Below, in pieces: positions 19,241-28,260 of a stretch of DNA of 64,000 nucleotides. The position numbers and the translations under genes were made by a program. The notes under the pieces were generated by a model, which saw nothing but the letters and a program-made list of their open reading frames with translations, ran no database searches and was not told the DNA's origin. Numbering within the stretch: the first letter of the stretch is position 1; each line of letters starts with the position of its first letter. Origin of the DNA: Burkholderia stagnalis. GTDB lineage: Bacteria > Pseudomonadota > Gammaproteobacteria > Burkholderiales > Burkholderiaceae. The stretch is from assembly GCF_902830275.1 (NCBI RefSeq), contig NZ_CADESW010000013.1, forward strand, positions 145,080 to 209,079, in the 5' to 3' direction.

Positions 19241-19435
19241 TCAGAAGCTCACGCACACCTTGCGCGGCGCCTCGCGCACCTGCCATAGCCCCCCGGTACT
19301 CGCGGCGAAGAACAGCGTATCGCCCGCGCCGAACTCGAGCGCGTCCTGGCCGCCCGGTGCGAACGTGCCGGCACCGGACAGGAAGTGCATCACCTCCGCC
19401 TCCTTCACGTTGCACCGGCATGTGCCCGGCAAGCC
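19241..19435 (-). pseudogene. 5'-truncated cupin (DUF861-type) remnant
   Basis: The last 60 or so codons of the frame read as the C-terminal half of a small cupin: CRCNVKEAEVMHFLSGAGTF, FGAGDTLFFAASTGGLWQVRE. Intact members have 110-120 residues, with a conserved N-terminal half ending just before CNVKE. Upstream of about 19435 the frame continues, but into Arg/Ala/Cys-rich sequence with no cupin character. I read this as a gene that lost its 5' half. Confidence 0.65.
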
Positions 19436-19720
19436 GGCTGTGCGCCGCTTCCCGGGCAGGCCGGCTTCGCTGGCGCGGGCAATCTTCCGAAGAACCGTTT
19501 GCCCGCTGCCCGCGCACCGCACCGGGCAAACGGCGGTGCGCCGGGGCACGCAGCAAATCATGCTGCGCAGGCGGCCCAAAACGGTCGAATCGTGTCGTGC
19601 AGCCGCCCCGAATCGCGACAACCCGCATTTTGGCGATGCTTAAATGAACTCAATGCGCACGACGTCGCGCCCGGCACCAGCAGGCGGGCGCGGCGGGTTT
19701 CTCGAACCACGCTGGACCCC

Positions 19721-19833
19721 AGGGTCTGCTTACATATGGAACGTGCATGCGAATACGTCAGTATTCGCGGCGCCGCGCGGCGAGCGGCCGTTCTCGTGGC
19801 AACGCATGCACGTTCCACATGTAAACAGACCCT
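19721..19833. repeat. Long imperfect inverted repeat (31-nt arms, 113 bp overall)
   Basis: Arms at 19721-19751 and 19803-19833 pair over 29 of 31 positions; each contains GGAACGTGCATGCG or its complement. Inside lies a second hairpin, CGAATAC-GTCA-GTATTCG (19750-19767). The element ends 32 bases upstream of the ABC substrate-binding protein gene, in a roughly 430-bp stretch without genes. It could be a leader structure, a regulatory cruciform or a small non-autonomous mobile element. Confidence 0.8.
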
Positions 19834-19865
19834 AGACCCACTTACCACAGTCAGGAGCAGTTCGG

Positions 19866-21452
19866 ATGAGCGACGATATCGACAACGGCGGCGGCAAGGG
19901 CGGCTTCACGCGCCGCGACATGATGCGGGTCATGGCGGCGAGCGGCATGATGGCCGTCGGCGGCGGCGGGCTGCTGATGGACGCGCAGTCGGCGTTCGCC
20001 GCGCCGGCGCCCAAGCGCGGCGGCAAGATCCGGGTCGCGAACGAATCGAGCTCGACGGCCGATACGCTCGACCCGGCCAAGGGCTCGACGGGCGCCGACT
20101 ACATTCGCTTCTTCATGTTCTACAGCGGCCTCACGCAGCTCGACGCGAGCCTGACGCCGCAGATGAATCTCGCCCAGTCGCTGCAGACGACCGACGCGAA
20201 GACGTGGATCATCAAGCTGCGCAAGGGCGTCACGTTCCACGACGGGAAACCGGTCGGGCCGGCCGACGTGGTGTATTCGCTGATGCGCCACAAGAACGCG
20301 GCCACCGCCTCGAAGGTCAAGCCGCTCGCCGATCAGTTCGCCGATGCGAAGGCCAGCGGCCCGGACGAAGTCACGCTCACGCTCGCCAGCGCGAACGCCG
20401 ATCTGCCGGTGATCCTCGCGACGCCGCAGCTCGTGATCGTCAAGGACGGCACGACCGACTTCAGCACCGGCATCGGCTGCGGCCCGTACAAGCTGAAGTC
20501 GTTCAAGCCGGGCGTGTCGACCGTCGGCGTGCGCAACGACAGCTACTTCAAGCCGGGGATGCCGTACCTCGACGAAATCGAGCTGATCGGCATCAGCGAC
20601 AGCGCCGCGCGCCTGAACGCGCTGCTGTCGGGCGACGTGCACCTGATCAACGCGATCGATCCGCGCTCGACGCAGCGGGTCGCGTCGACGCCGGGCTATG
20701 CGCTGAAGGAAACCAAGTCGGGGCTCTATACCGACCTGATCATGCGCAGCGACAACCCGCTGACCGCGAACCCGGATTTCGTCGAAGGGATGAAGTACCT
20801 GTTCGATCGCGAACAGATCCGCTCGGCGGTATTCCGCGGCTACGCGGTGGTCGGCAACGACCAGCCGATCCCGCCGGGGCATCGCTACTTCAACGCGTCG
20901 CTGCCGCAGCGGCCGCACGATCCGGACAAGGCGAAGTTCCTGTTCCAGAAGGCGGGCGCACTGGGCGTCGCGCTGCCGCCGATCTATGCGACCTCCGACG
21001 CAAACGGGTCGATCGAAATGGCCGTGCTGCTGCAGCAGGCCGGCCAGAAGATCGGGCTGAACCTGCAGGTGAACCGCGTGTCGCCCGACGGCTACTGGTC
21101 GAACCACTGGATGAAGCATCCGCTCGGCTTCGGCAACATCAACCCGCGCTCGAGCGCCGACGTGCTGTTCACGCAGTTCTTCAAGTCGGATGCGCCGTGG
21201 AACGAGTCGGGCTGGAAGAACGCGAAGTTCGACCAGTTGCTGCTCGCCGCCCGCTCGGAAACCGACGACGCGAAGCGCAAGCAGATGTACGGCGACATGC
21301 AGGTGCTCGTCGCACAGCAGTGCCGGGTCGGCATTCCGGCCTTCATCAGCTTCCTCGACGGATACGACAAGCGGCTCGCGGGCCTCGGGTCGATCCCGAC
21401 CGGCGGGATGATGGGCTTCATGTTCGCCGAGAACGTGTGGTGGAACGCGTGA
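19866..21452 (+). CDS. Peptide-type ABC transporter substrate-binding protein
   Basis: 528 residues, SBP_bac_5 (DppA/OppA) family. The N-terminus has a Tat-like signal (FTRRDMMRVMAAS) ending near AQSAFA. The body includes YIRFFMFYSGLTQLD, IIKLRKGVTFHDGKPVGPAD and the typical late IPAFISFLDGYD. It binds an oligopeptide, amino-acid conjugate or similar ligand in the periplasm and delivers it to the permeases encoded just downstream. The neighbouring FAD oxidases hint at an amine or amino-acid ligand. Confidence 0.95.
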   Translation: MSDDIDNGGGKGGFTRRDMMRVMAASGMMAVGGGGLLMDAQSAFAAPAPKRGGKIRVANESSSTADTLDPAKGSTGADYIRFFMFYSGLTQLDASLTPQMNLAQSLQTTDAKTWIIKLRKGVTFHDGKPVGPADVVYSLMRHKNAATASKVKPLADQFADAKASGPDEVTLTLASANADLPVILATPQLVIVKDGTTDFSTGIGCGPYKLKSFKPGVSTVGVRNDSYFKPGMPYLDEIELIGISDSAARLNALLSGDVHLINAIDPRSTQRVASTPGYALKETKSGLYTDLIMRSDNPLTANPDFVEGMKYLFDREQIRSAVFRGYAVVGNDQPIPPGHRYFNASLPQRPHDPDKAKFLFQKAGALGVALPPIYATSDANGSIEMAVLLQQAGQKIGLNLQVNRVSPDGYWSNHWMKHPLGFGNINPRSSADVLFTQFFKSDAPWNESGWKNAKFDQLLLAARSETDDAKRKQMYGDMQVLVAQQCRVGIPAFISFLDGYDKRLAGLGSIPTGGMMGFMFAENVWWNA

Positions 21453-21531
21453 CGCCGATGCGTGCCGCCGCCGCGCGGCCGGTGCGGGCCACCGCCCCGG
21501 TCGCGCGCGACTTTTCACGGAGTGCCGCTTC

Positions 21532-22485
21532 ATGAATCGAATCCTGCTCGCGCTGATCGGCCGGCGCATCGCGGTCACCGCGCTGACGCTGCTGATCGTG
21601 TCCGCGATCATCTTCACGATCACGAACCTGCTGCCGGGCGACGCCGCGCAGGCCGCGCTCGGCCAGTCGGCCACACCGGAGACGATCGCCGCGCTGCGCC
21701 AGCAGTTCGGCCTCGACATGCCGGCTCATGTGCGCTACCTGCACTGGCTCGCGGGGCTGCTGTACGGCGATTTCGGCCGCTCGCTGTCGGGCGACATGCC
21801 GGTGTCGGAGATGATCGGCGGACGCCTGCCGAAGTCGCTCGCGCTCGCGGCGATCACGACCGCCGTGTCGGTGCCGATCGCGCTGCTGCTCGGTATCCTC
21901 GCGGCGGTCAAGCGCGAGTCGGTGGTCGACCGCGCGATCAGCCTCGGTACGCTGTCGCTCGTCGCGACGCCGGAATTCCTGATCGCGACGGTCGCCGTGC
22001 TGGTGCTCGCCGTGAAGCTGCACTGGCTGTCCGCGTTGTCGTACAGCGGCCCGATCGAAAGCGTGCACGACTTCCTGCGCGCGTATGCGATGCCGGTGCT
22101 GACGCTGTGCGCGGTCGTGATCGCGCAGATGGCCCGGATGACGCGGGCCGCGGTCATCGAGCAGCTGAGCGCGTCGTATGTCGAGATGGCCGTGCTCAAG
22201 GGCGCGAGCCCCGCGCGCGTCGTGCTGCGCCATGCGCTGCCGAACGCGGTCGGCCCGATCGCCAATGCGATCGCCCTGAGCCTGTCGTATCTGCTCGGCG
22301 GCGTGATCGTCGTCGAGACGATCTTCAACTATCCGGGCCTCGCGAGCCTGATGGTCGATGCTGTCGGCAACCGCGATTTCCCGCTGGTCCAGGCGTGCAC
22401 GCTGATCTTCTGCGTCGCCTATCTGACGCTCGTGCTGTTCGCCGACCTGTGCTCGATCGTGTCGAACCCGAGACTGCGGACCTGA
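21532..22485 (+). CDS. ABC transporter permease, DppB type
   Basis: 317 residues with six predicted membrane segments. The N-terminal IFTITNLLPGDAAQAALGQ and the EAA-type loop EMAVLKGASPARVVLRHALP that contacts the ATPase are visible. It pairs with the next permease to form the channel. SD-like ACGGAG precedes the start. Confidence 0.95.
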   Translation: MNRILLALIGRRIAVTALTLLIVSAIIFTITNLLPGDAAQAALGQSATPETIAALRQQFGLDMPAHVRYLHWLAGLLYGDFGRSLSGDMPVSEMIGGRLPKSLALAAITTAVSVPIALLLGILAAVKRESVVDRAISLGTLSLVATPEFLIATVAVLVLAVKLHWLSALSYSGPIESVHDFLRAYAMPVLTLCAVVIAQMARMTRAAVIEQLSASYVEMAVLKGASPARVVLRHALPNAVGPIANAIALSLSYLLGGVIVVETIFNYPGLASLMVDAVGNRDFPLVQACTLIFCVAYLTLVLFADLCSIVSNPRLRT

Positions 22486-22515
22486 GTGTCCCGTCCTCTT
22501 TCCAGGATGCCGCCC

Positions 22516-23475
22516 ATGCACCCGACCGAACCCGTACAACGCAGCAACGTGCTGCCGCCGCCCGGCGATCCGCTCCCGCCGTGGGAAGGCGCGCCGCCGC
22601 CCGCCGCGCCTTCCCCCGACCAGCCGCCCAGGCGCCGCGCCGCGCGCGTCAGACTGACGACCGGCGGCCGCGTCGGCCTGTCGATGGTCGGCCTGATGCT
22701 GTTCATCGCGGTGTTCGCGCCGCTGCTCGCGCCGCATGACGTCGGCGCGATCGTCACGCCGGACGTGTTCGCACCGTTCAGCGTGAAGCTGCCGTTCGGC
22801 TCCGACTTTCTCGGCCGCGACATGCTGAGCCGGATCCTGTACGGCACGCGGCTGACCGTGCTGCTCGCGCTCGCGGCGGTGCTGCTCGCCGCGCTGACCG
22901 GCACGACGCTCGGGCTGCTCGCGACCGTGTCGGGCCGCGCGGTCGACGAGACGATGAGCCGGCTGCTCGATGCGCTCACGTCGATCCCGTCGAAGATGTT
23001 CGCGCTGATGTTCGTCGCCGCGTTCGGTTCGTCGCTGCCGCTCCTGGTCCTGACCGCCGCGGTCAGCTACATGCCGGGCTCGTACCGGATCGCGCGCGCG
23101 CTGGCGGTCAACATCAGCACGCTCGAATTCGTGCAGGTCGCGCGGGCGCGCGGCGAAAGCGCGCTGTACATCGCGTGCATCGAGATGCTGCCGAACATGA
23201 TCCACCCGATGCTGGCCGATACCGGGCTGCGCTTCACGTTCGTCGTGCTGCTGCTGAGCGGGCTGAGCTTTCTCGGGCTCGGCGTGCAGCCGCCGTACGC
23301 GGATCTCGGCTCGCTCGTGCGCGAGAACATCGCGAGCCTCGGCGACGGCTCGGCCGTCGCGATCATGCCCGCGGTCGCGATCGCGATCCTGACGGTGGGC
23401 GTCAACCTGTTGATCGACGGCCTGCCGCATCGCGGCCGCCGCAAGGGCGCGGCCGGCGCCGCCGGAGGGCAGTGA
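22516..23475 (+). CDS. ABC transporter permease, DppC type
   Basis: 319 residues from the ATG at 22516 with AGGA eight bases upstream; a GTG directly after the previous stop is open but has a worse site. The proline-rich cytoplasmic N-terminus (about 45 residues) is longer than usual. It contains FGSDFLGRDMLSRILYGTR, typical for DppC, and the EAA loop VQVARARGESALYIACIEML. The stop overlaps the next start (TGATG). Confidence 0.93.
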   Translation: MHPTEPVQRSNVLPPPGDPLPPWEGAPPPAAPSPDQPPRRRAARVRLTTGGRVGLSMVGLMLFIAVFAPLLAPHDVGAIVTPDVFAPFSVKLPFGSDFLGRDMLSRILYGTRLTVLLALAAVLLAALTGTTLGLLATVSGRAVDETMSRLLDALTSIPSKMFALMFVAAFGSSLPLLVLTAAVSYMPGSYRIARALAVNISTLEFVQVARARGESALYIACIEMLPNMIHPMLADTGLRFTFVVLLLSGLSFLGLGVQPPYADLGSLVRENIASLGDGSAVAIMPAVAIAILTVGVNLLIDGLPHRGRRKGAAGAAGGQ

Positions 23476-25346
23476 TGCAACACGAATCGAACCCGCTCGT
23501 CGAGGTGCGCGGGCTGCGCGTGGTCGGCGGCCGGCCCGGCGGCGAGGAAACGACGATCGTCCACGGCGTCGACTTCGAGATCCGGCGCGGCGAGGTGCTT
23601 GCGCTGATCGGCGAGTCCGGCTCCGGCAAGACGACCATCGCGCTGTCGCTGATGGGCCATGCGCGTGCCGGCTGCCGGATCGCCGGCGGCTCGGTGAAGC
23701 TCGGCGGCACGGACGTCTGCACGTTGTCCGCGCACGCGCTGGCCGCGCTGCGCGGCCGCAAGGTCGCGTATATCGCGCAGAGCGCGGCCGCCGCGTTCAA
23801 CCCGTCGCGCACGATCCTCGACCAGGTGATCGAGAGTGCGCTGATCCACAGGACGATGCCCAGGCGCGAGGCGCAGGCGAAGGCGGTCGAGCTGTTTCGC
23901 GCGCTCGCGCTGCCCGAGCCGGAGACGATCGGCAAGCGTTATCCGCACCAGGTGTCGGGCGGGCAGCTGCAGCGGCTGATGGCCGCGATGGCGCTGATCA
24001 CCGATCCGGAGCTGGTGATCCTCGACGAGCCGACCACCGCGCTCGACGTGACCACGCAGATCGACGTGCTGCAGGCCTTCAAGAGCGTGATCCGGCGCTG
24101 CGGGATGAGCGCCGTATACGTGTCGCACGATCTGGCCGTGGTCGCGCAGATGGCCGACCGGATCGTGGTGCTGAGCGACGGCGTGATCCGCGAAGCGGGC
24201 GATACCGAGCAGATCCTGCATGCGCCGACGCATCCGTACACGCAGAGCCTGATCGCGGCGGTGACGCCGGGCGATGCCGAACGCAACGCGAAAGCGGCAA
24301 GCGCCGCGCCGGCGCCGCTGCTCGACGTGCGCGGCGCGGTCGCCGGCTACGGCGGCCGTACCGCGAAAGGCTGGCCCGTGAAGGTGATCCTGCACGAAGT
24401 CGACCTGCGTATCGGGCGCGGGCAGACGGTCGGCGTGATCGGCGAATCGGGCTCCGGCAAGACGACGCTCGCGAAGGTGATCGCCGGCCTCGTGCCGGCG
24501 ACGGGCGGGCAGATCCTGCTCGACGGCGAGCCGCTCGCGCTCGATACGGCCAAGCGCACCAAGGAGCAGCACCGCCGCGTGCAGATCGTGTTCCAGAACG
24601 CCGATACCGCGCTCAATCCGGTGCATACCGTCGAGCGCACGCTGGCGCGGCCGCTCGCGTTCTATCACGGGATCAAGGGCGCGCGTGCGCGGCAGCGCGT
24701 CGCGGAACTGCTCGAACTCGTGCGGCTGCCGCAGGCGGTCGCCGCGCGGCGCACCGGCGAGCTGTCGGGCGGACAGAAGCAGCGCGTGAACCTCGCGCGT
24801 GCGCTCGCGGCCGAGCCCGACCTGATCCTGTGCGACGAGGTCACGTCGGCACTCGACACCGTGGTCGGCGCCGCGATCATGGACTTGCTGCGCGACCTGC
24901 AGGCGAAGCTCGGCGTGTCGTACGTGTTCATCACGCACGACATCGCGAAGGTGCGCGCAATCAGCGACGACATCGTCGTGCTGTACGCGGGCCGCCGCGT
25001 CGAGACGGGCAGCCGCGACGCGCTGTGCGCGCCGCCTTACCACCCGTATTCGCACCTGCTCGTGTCGTCCGCGCCGGAGCTGCGCGCGGGCTGGCTCGAC
25101 GATGCGGCCGAGCGCTGCCACCGGCCGCTCGTGCCGATCGGCGCGAGCGCCGACGACGCCGAGCTGTGTCCGTTCCTGTCGCGCTGCGCGATGCGGGTGG
25201 ACGGCGTGTGCAACCGGACCGCGCCCACGCTGCGCACGCTCGAGAACGGCGCGCAGGTGTTGTGCCATCGCAGCGAGGAAGATCTCGCGCGCTTCCAGGC
25301 CCAGCCGGCGGAGGGCGTCGCGCCGGTGCAGCCGGCGCGCCAGTAG
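23475..25346 (+). CDS. ABC transporter ATP-binding protein, fused DppD-DppF type
   Basis: 623 residues carrying two complete nucleotide-binding domains. Each has Walker A GESGSGKTT (near residues 44 and 320), a signature (VSGGQLQRL, LSGGQKQRV) and Walker B (LVILDEPTTALD, LILCDEVTSALD). Both halves carry peptide-transporter C-terminal extensions (CPFLSRCAMRVDGVCN). GGAGGG precedes the start. The fusion replaces the usual two genes and completes the importer. Confidence 0.95.
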   Translation: MQHESNPLVEVRGLRVVGGRPGGEETTIVHGVDFEIRRGEVLALIGESGSGKTTIALSLMGHARAGCRIAGGSVKLGGTDVCTLSAHALAALRGRKVAYIAQSAAAAFNPSRTILDQVIESALIHRTMPRREAQAKAVELFRALALPEPETIGKRYPHQVSGGQLQRLMAAMALITDPELVILDEPTTALDVTTQIDVLQAFKSVIRRCGMSAVYVSHDLAVVAQMADRIVVLSDGVIREAGDTEQILHAPTHPYTQSLIAAVTPGDAERNAKAASAAPAPLLDVRGAVAGYGGRTAKGWPVKVILHEVDLRIGRGQTVGVIGESGSGKTTLAKVIAGLVPATGGQILLDGEPLALDTAKRTKEQHRRVQIVFQNADTALNPVHTVERTLARPLAFYHGIKGARARQRVAELLELVRLPQAVAARRTGELSGGQKQRVNLARALAAEPDLILCDEVTSALDTVVGAAIMDLLRDLQAKLGVSYVFITHDIAKVRAISDDIVVLYAGRRVETGSRDALCAPPYHPYSHLLVSSAPELRAGWLDDAAERCHRPLVPIGASADDAELCPFLSRCAMRVDGVCNRTAPTLRTLENGAQVLCHRSEEDLARFQAQPAEGVAPVQPARQ

Positions 25347-25546
25347 CGTGCCGCATCATTCGTTCATCGCGCTCGCCGGCCCGGCGAGCGGCCTTCCGCA
25401 TAGTGTGCTGCGGCGGTCGTGCAAAACGGTGAATCGTGCGCGCGCGGTGCGCGAATACGCGGCAACTGCGCTTTCTGACGGTGGTTAAATGGCTTTCAAC
25501 GGGCGATCGCCCCGATCGCTGTTGCGGAATGCTTGAGAAGGATCCG

Positions 25547-26824
25547 ATGAAATTCGACTCGTACTGGCTGGATACCCGCCCCGCGTTTCGTGCCGGCTGC
25601 GAAGGGCCTGTCGAAGGGCGCGCCGACGTGGCCGTGATCGGCGGCGGCTTCACCGGCCTGTCGGCGGCGCTCGCGCTTGCGCAGCGCGGCGTATCGGTGG
25701 TCGTGCTCGAAGCCGCGCAGGTCGCGGGCGAAGCGTCCGGCCGCAACGGCGGCCAGTGCAATACCGGCGTCGCGCAGGACTACGCGTCGCTTGTCGCGCG
25801 CGTCGGCGCCGAACCCGCCAGGCAGTTCTATCGCGCGTACGAAAGCGCGGTGAGGAGCGTCGAGGCGATCGTTGCCGAACATGCGATCGACTGCGATTTC
25901 CGGCATGCCGGCAAGCTGAAGCTCGCCGCGAAACCGCAGCATTTCGCGGGACTGGCAAAGACGTTCGACGTGCTGCGGCGCGAAGTGGATCCCGACATCG
26001 AACTGATCGAGCCGTCGCGGATCCGCGATGAAATCGCCTCCGACGGCTTCTACGGCGGGCTGTTGCAGCGCAATGGCGTGCAGATGCACATGGGCAAGTT
26101 CGGCGTCGGCCTCGCGCAGGCGGCAGTGCGGGCGGGCGCGCGCATCTACGAGCAGGCGGCCGTCACGCAGCTCGAGCGGATCCAGGGCGAGCGCCACATG
26201 ATCACTTGCACGCGCGGCACGCTCGTCGCCGATCGCGTGCTGGTCGCGACCGGTGCGTCGCAACATGGCCCGTTCGCCTGGTTCAGGCGGCGCATCGCGC
26301 CGGTCGGCAGTTTCATCGTCGTCACCGAGCCGCTGCCCGACGCGCAGCTGAACCGGCTGTTCCCGCACCGCCGTGCATACGTGACGTCGCGCCAGATCGG
26401 CAACTACTTCCGCGTGACGCCCGACAACCGGCTGCTGTTCGGCGGCCGCGCGCGCTTCGCGATGTCGAGCCCGCGCTCCGACGCGAAAAGCGGCGAGATC
26501 CTGCGCACCGGCATGGCCGGCTATTTCCCGGAACTGGCCAACGTGCGGCTCGATTACTGCTGGGGAGGGCTGGTCGACATCACCGCCGACCGGCTGCCGC
26601 GCGCGGGCCAGCACAACGGGCTCTATTACTCGATGGGCTACAGCGGCCACGGCGTGCAGATGTCCGTGCACATGGGCCGCGTAATGGCCGACGTGCTGTA
26701 CGGCGCGGCCGCGTCGAATCCGTGGCGCGAGCTCGACTGGCCGGCGATGCCCGGCCATTTCGGGCACGCATGGTTCCTGCCGTTCGTCGGCGCGTATTAC
26801 CGGATGCAGGATTTCCTGCACTGA
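25547..26824 (+). CDS. FAD-dependent amine oxidoreductase (gamma-glutamylputrescine oxidase-like)
   Basis: 425 residues from the ATG at 25547 with AAGGA upstream. The DAO-type FAD motif is VAVIGGGFTGLSAALALA near residue 27, and the PuuB-like ASGRNGGQCNTG follows. The C-terminal WGGLVDITADRLPRAG and YYSMGYSGHGVQMS close the FAD site. Homologues oxidise gamma-glutamylputrescine or other secondary or primary amines to an aldehyde plus H2O2. The ABC importer just upstream may supply the substrate. Confidence 0.9.
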   Translation: MKFDSYWLDTRPAFRAGCEGPVEGRADVAVIGGGFTGLSAALALAQRGVSVVVLEAAQVAGEASGRNGGQCNTGVAQDYASLVARVGAEPARQFYRAYESAVRSVEAIVAEHAIDCDFRHAGKLKLAAKPQHFAGLAKTFDVLRREVDPDIELIEPSRIRDEIASDGFYGGLLQRNGVQMHMGKFGVGLAQAAVRAGARIYEQAAVTQLERIQGERHMITCTRGTLVADRVLVATGASQHGPFAWFRRRIAPVGSFIVVTEPLPDAQLNRLFPHRRAYVTSRQIGNYFRVTPDNRLLFGGRARFAMSSPRSDAKSGEILRTGMAGYFPELANVRLDYCWGGLVDITADRLPRAGQHNGLYYSMGYSGHGVQMSVHMGRVMADVLYGAAASNPWRELDWPAMPGHFGHAWFLPFVGAYYRMQDFLH

Positions 26825-26849
26825 AGCGGCTGCCCCGGGAGGATTCGAT

Positions 26850-26966
26850 ATGACCACACGATTCGTTTGCACGCTCGGCGTCGGCGACACGACTTCCGCG
26901 CCGATCGGGCGGTTCTCGATCGCGCATTTCGCCGCGCAGGATGCTGCTGTCAAGGCGGCCGCATGA
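26850..26966 (+). CDS. Possible 38-residue leader peptide coupled to AraC
   Basis: Starts at an ATG preceded by GGGAGGA and ends in ATGA, overlapping the AraC start by four bases. The peptide has no recognised domain; it may be a coupling leader for the regulator or the last piece of a decayed gene. The ribosome site is better than that of the AraC gene itself. Confidence 0.4.
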   Translation: MTTRFVCTLGVGDTTSAPIGRFSIAHFAAQDAAVKAAA

Positions 26967-27433
26967 ACACGGTGAGCATGGTCGCGCTGTTCCGCGATCC
27001 GGCCGAAGGCGCGACGCCTCGCACGCTGCATGTCCCGGGGCCCGTGTCGCGGGCGATCGGCGACGTGCTGCGCACGATCGATGCATCGTTCGCGCAGCCG
27101 CTGAACCTCGACACGCTCGCGGCGGTGGCCGGATTGAGCGTGTCGCGCTTCACCGCGCGCTTTCGCGGCGAAGTCGGGTTGTCGCCGCATCGATATCTGT
27201 GCCTGGTGCGCGTGCGGCGTGCGCAGGATTTGTTGCGCGCCGGCCTGGCGCCTTCGGTCGTCGCGACCGAGGTCGGATTCTTCGATCAGAGCCATCTGTG
27301 CCGGCATTTCCGGCGGGTGCTCGGCATCACGCCGCGCGATTACGTGGTCGCGCCGCCGGGTTGCGCGCCGGCGCGAACGTCGCCGATGCGCACGCGCGCC
27401 GAACGCAGCGAAGGGGCGTGTCACGTTGCGTAG
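26963..27433 (+). CDS. Short AraC family transcriptional regulator
   Basis: 156 residues, essentially only the double helix-turn-helix: LDTLAAVAGLSVSRFTARFR and VVATEVGFFDQSHLCRHFRR, ending in GITPRDYV. Usual family members carry an N-terminal cupin-like ligand domain of about 150 residues, which is absent here. A bicupin gene lies directly downstream, so ligand sensing could be supplied in trans, or the gene could be a truncated form. It probably regulates the surrounding oxidase cluster. Confidence 0.85.
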   Translation: MNTVSMVALFRDPAEGATPRTLHVPGPVSRAIGDVLRTIDASFAQPLNLDTLAAVAGLSVSRFTARFRGEVGLSPHRYLCLVRVRRAQDLLRAGLAPSVVATEVGFFDQSHLCRHFRRVLGITPRDYVVAPPGCAPARTSPMRTRAERSEGACHVA

Positions 27434-27523
27434 GCGAAAACGCGGACAGTGTCCGCGAACAACGATTTCCGATACCGCGCGACGGGTTCTCGACCACCTC
27501 GTCGCGCATTGGCAGGAGCAGAA

Positions 27524-28258
27524 ATGACCGCAGCTTTCGTGTTGCATCGTGCCGACGGCACGGCGAATACAACCGCCTTCCGCAAGCAGGCGTTCGGCGA
27601 GCGCGACCCGTTCGCGCGACAGCGGGAGATCGCGTGGGAAGGGCCCGACTCGATGGCCGCCGGGCGTATCCGTTTCGCTGGCGAACTTGACGTCCCGAGT
27701 TATCCGCACATTGAAACGCTCGTCGTCGTCGAAGGCGAGCTGATGCTCGAAGCGGCGGGAGCCGCCCCGTTGGTGCTGGGCGCGGGGGAGGGGGCTGTCA
27801 TCGGCAGCGGCACGGCGCTTCGCGTCGTCGCGGAGTCGCGCGTGCTCGTCATGTTCTGCGCAGCCGCGTGCACCGCACCGACGAAGCGCGGCGTGTTCCC
27901 GCTGCGTGCCGACGCCGACTTCAAGCCCTCCGCATCGCTGCCGGCAGAGGTGCTGCTCGGCCCCGCACCGCAATGCCGCAGCGACAACGTGTTCGTCGAC
28001 GACGGCGCCGGGTGCTGCGCGGGCACGTGGGATTCGACGCCCTATCACCGGATCGTTCGCCCGCATCGCGTGAACGAGTTCATGCTCCTGCTGGCCGGCA
28101 GCGTGCGGTTCGCCGCGCCCGACGGCAGCGTGCTGTCGCTCGGCGCCGGCGACGCGCTGTTCGTGCCGCGCGGCGCACCCATCGGGTGGGAAAGCCGCGA
28201 ACGCGTGGCGAAATTCTACGTCGTGCAAAACGTCCGCGTATCAACCGAACGAGACTGA
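27524..28258 (+). CDS. Bicupin protein
   Basis: 244 residues from the ATG at 27524 with GGAG upstream. Two cupin folds: residues about 40-115 (ETLVVVEGELMLEAAG, VIGSGTALRV) and 170-240 (HRVNEFMLLLAGSVRF, GDALFVPRGAPIGWES). Metal-type His/Glu patterns are only partly kept. Family members bind small ligands or act as oxidases, isomerases or regulators. Two bases separate it from the FAD oxidase gene downstream. Confidence 0.85.
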   Translation: MTAAFVLHRADGTANTTAFRKQAFGERDPFARQREIAWEGPDSMAAGRIRFAGELDVPSYPHIETLVVVEGELMLEAAGAAPLVLGAGEGAVIGSGTALRVVAESRVLVMFCAAACTAPTKRGVFPLRADADFKPSASLPAEVLLGPAPQCRSDNVFVDDGAGCCAGTWDSTPYHRIVRPHRVNEFMLLLAGSVRFAAPDGSVLSLGAGDALFVPRGAPIGWESRERVAKFYVVQNVRVSTERD

Positions 28259-28260
28259 AC

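Noticed and set aside
23067..25268. Long minus-strand frame opposite the fused ABC ATPase
   Set aside because: Shadow of a gene with complete Walker and signature motifs; the antisense product is His/Arg-rich with no fold.
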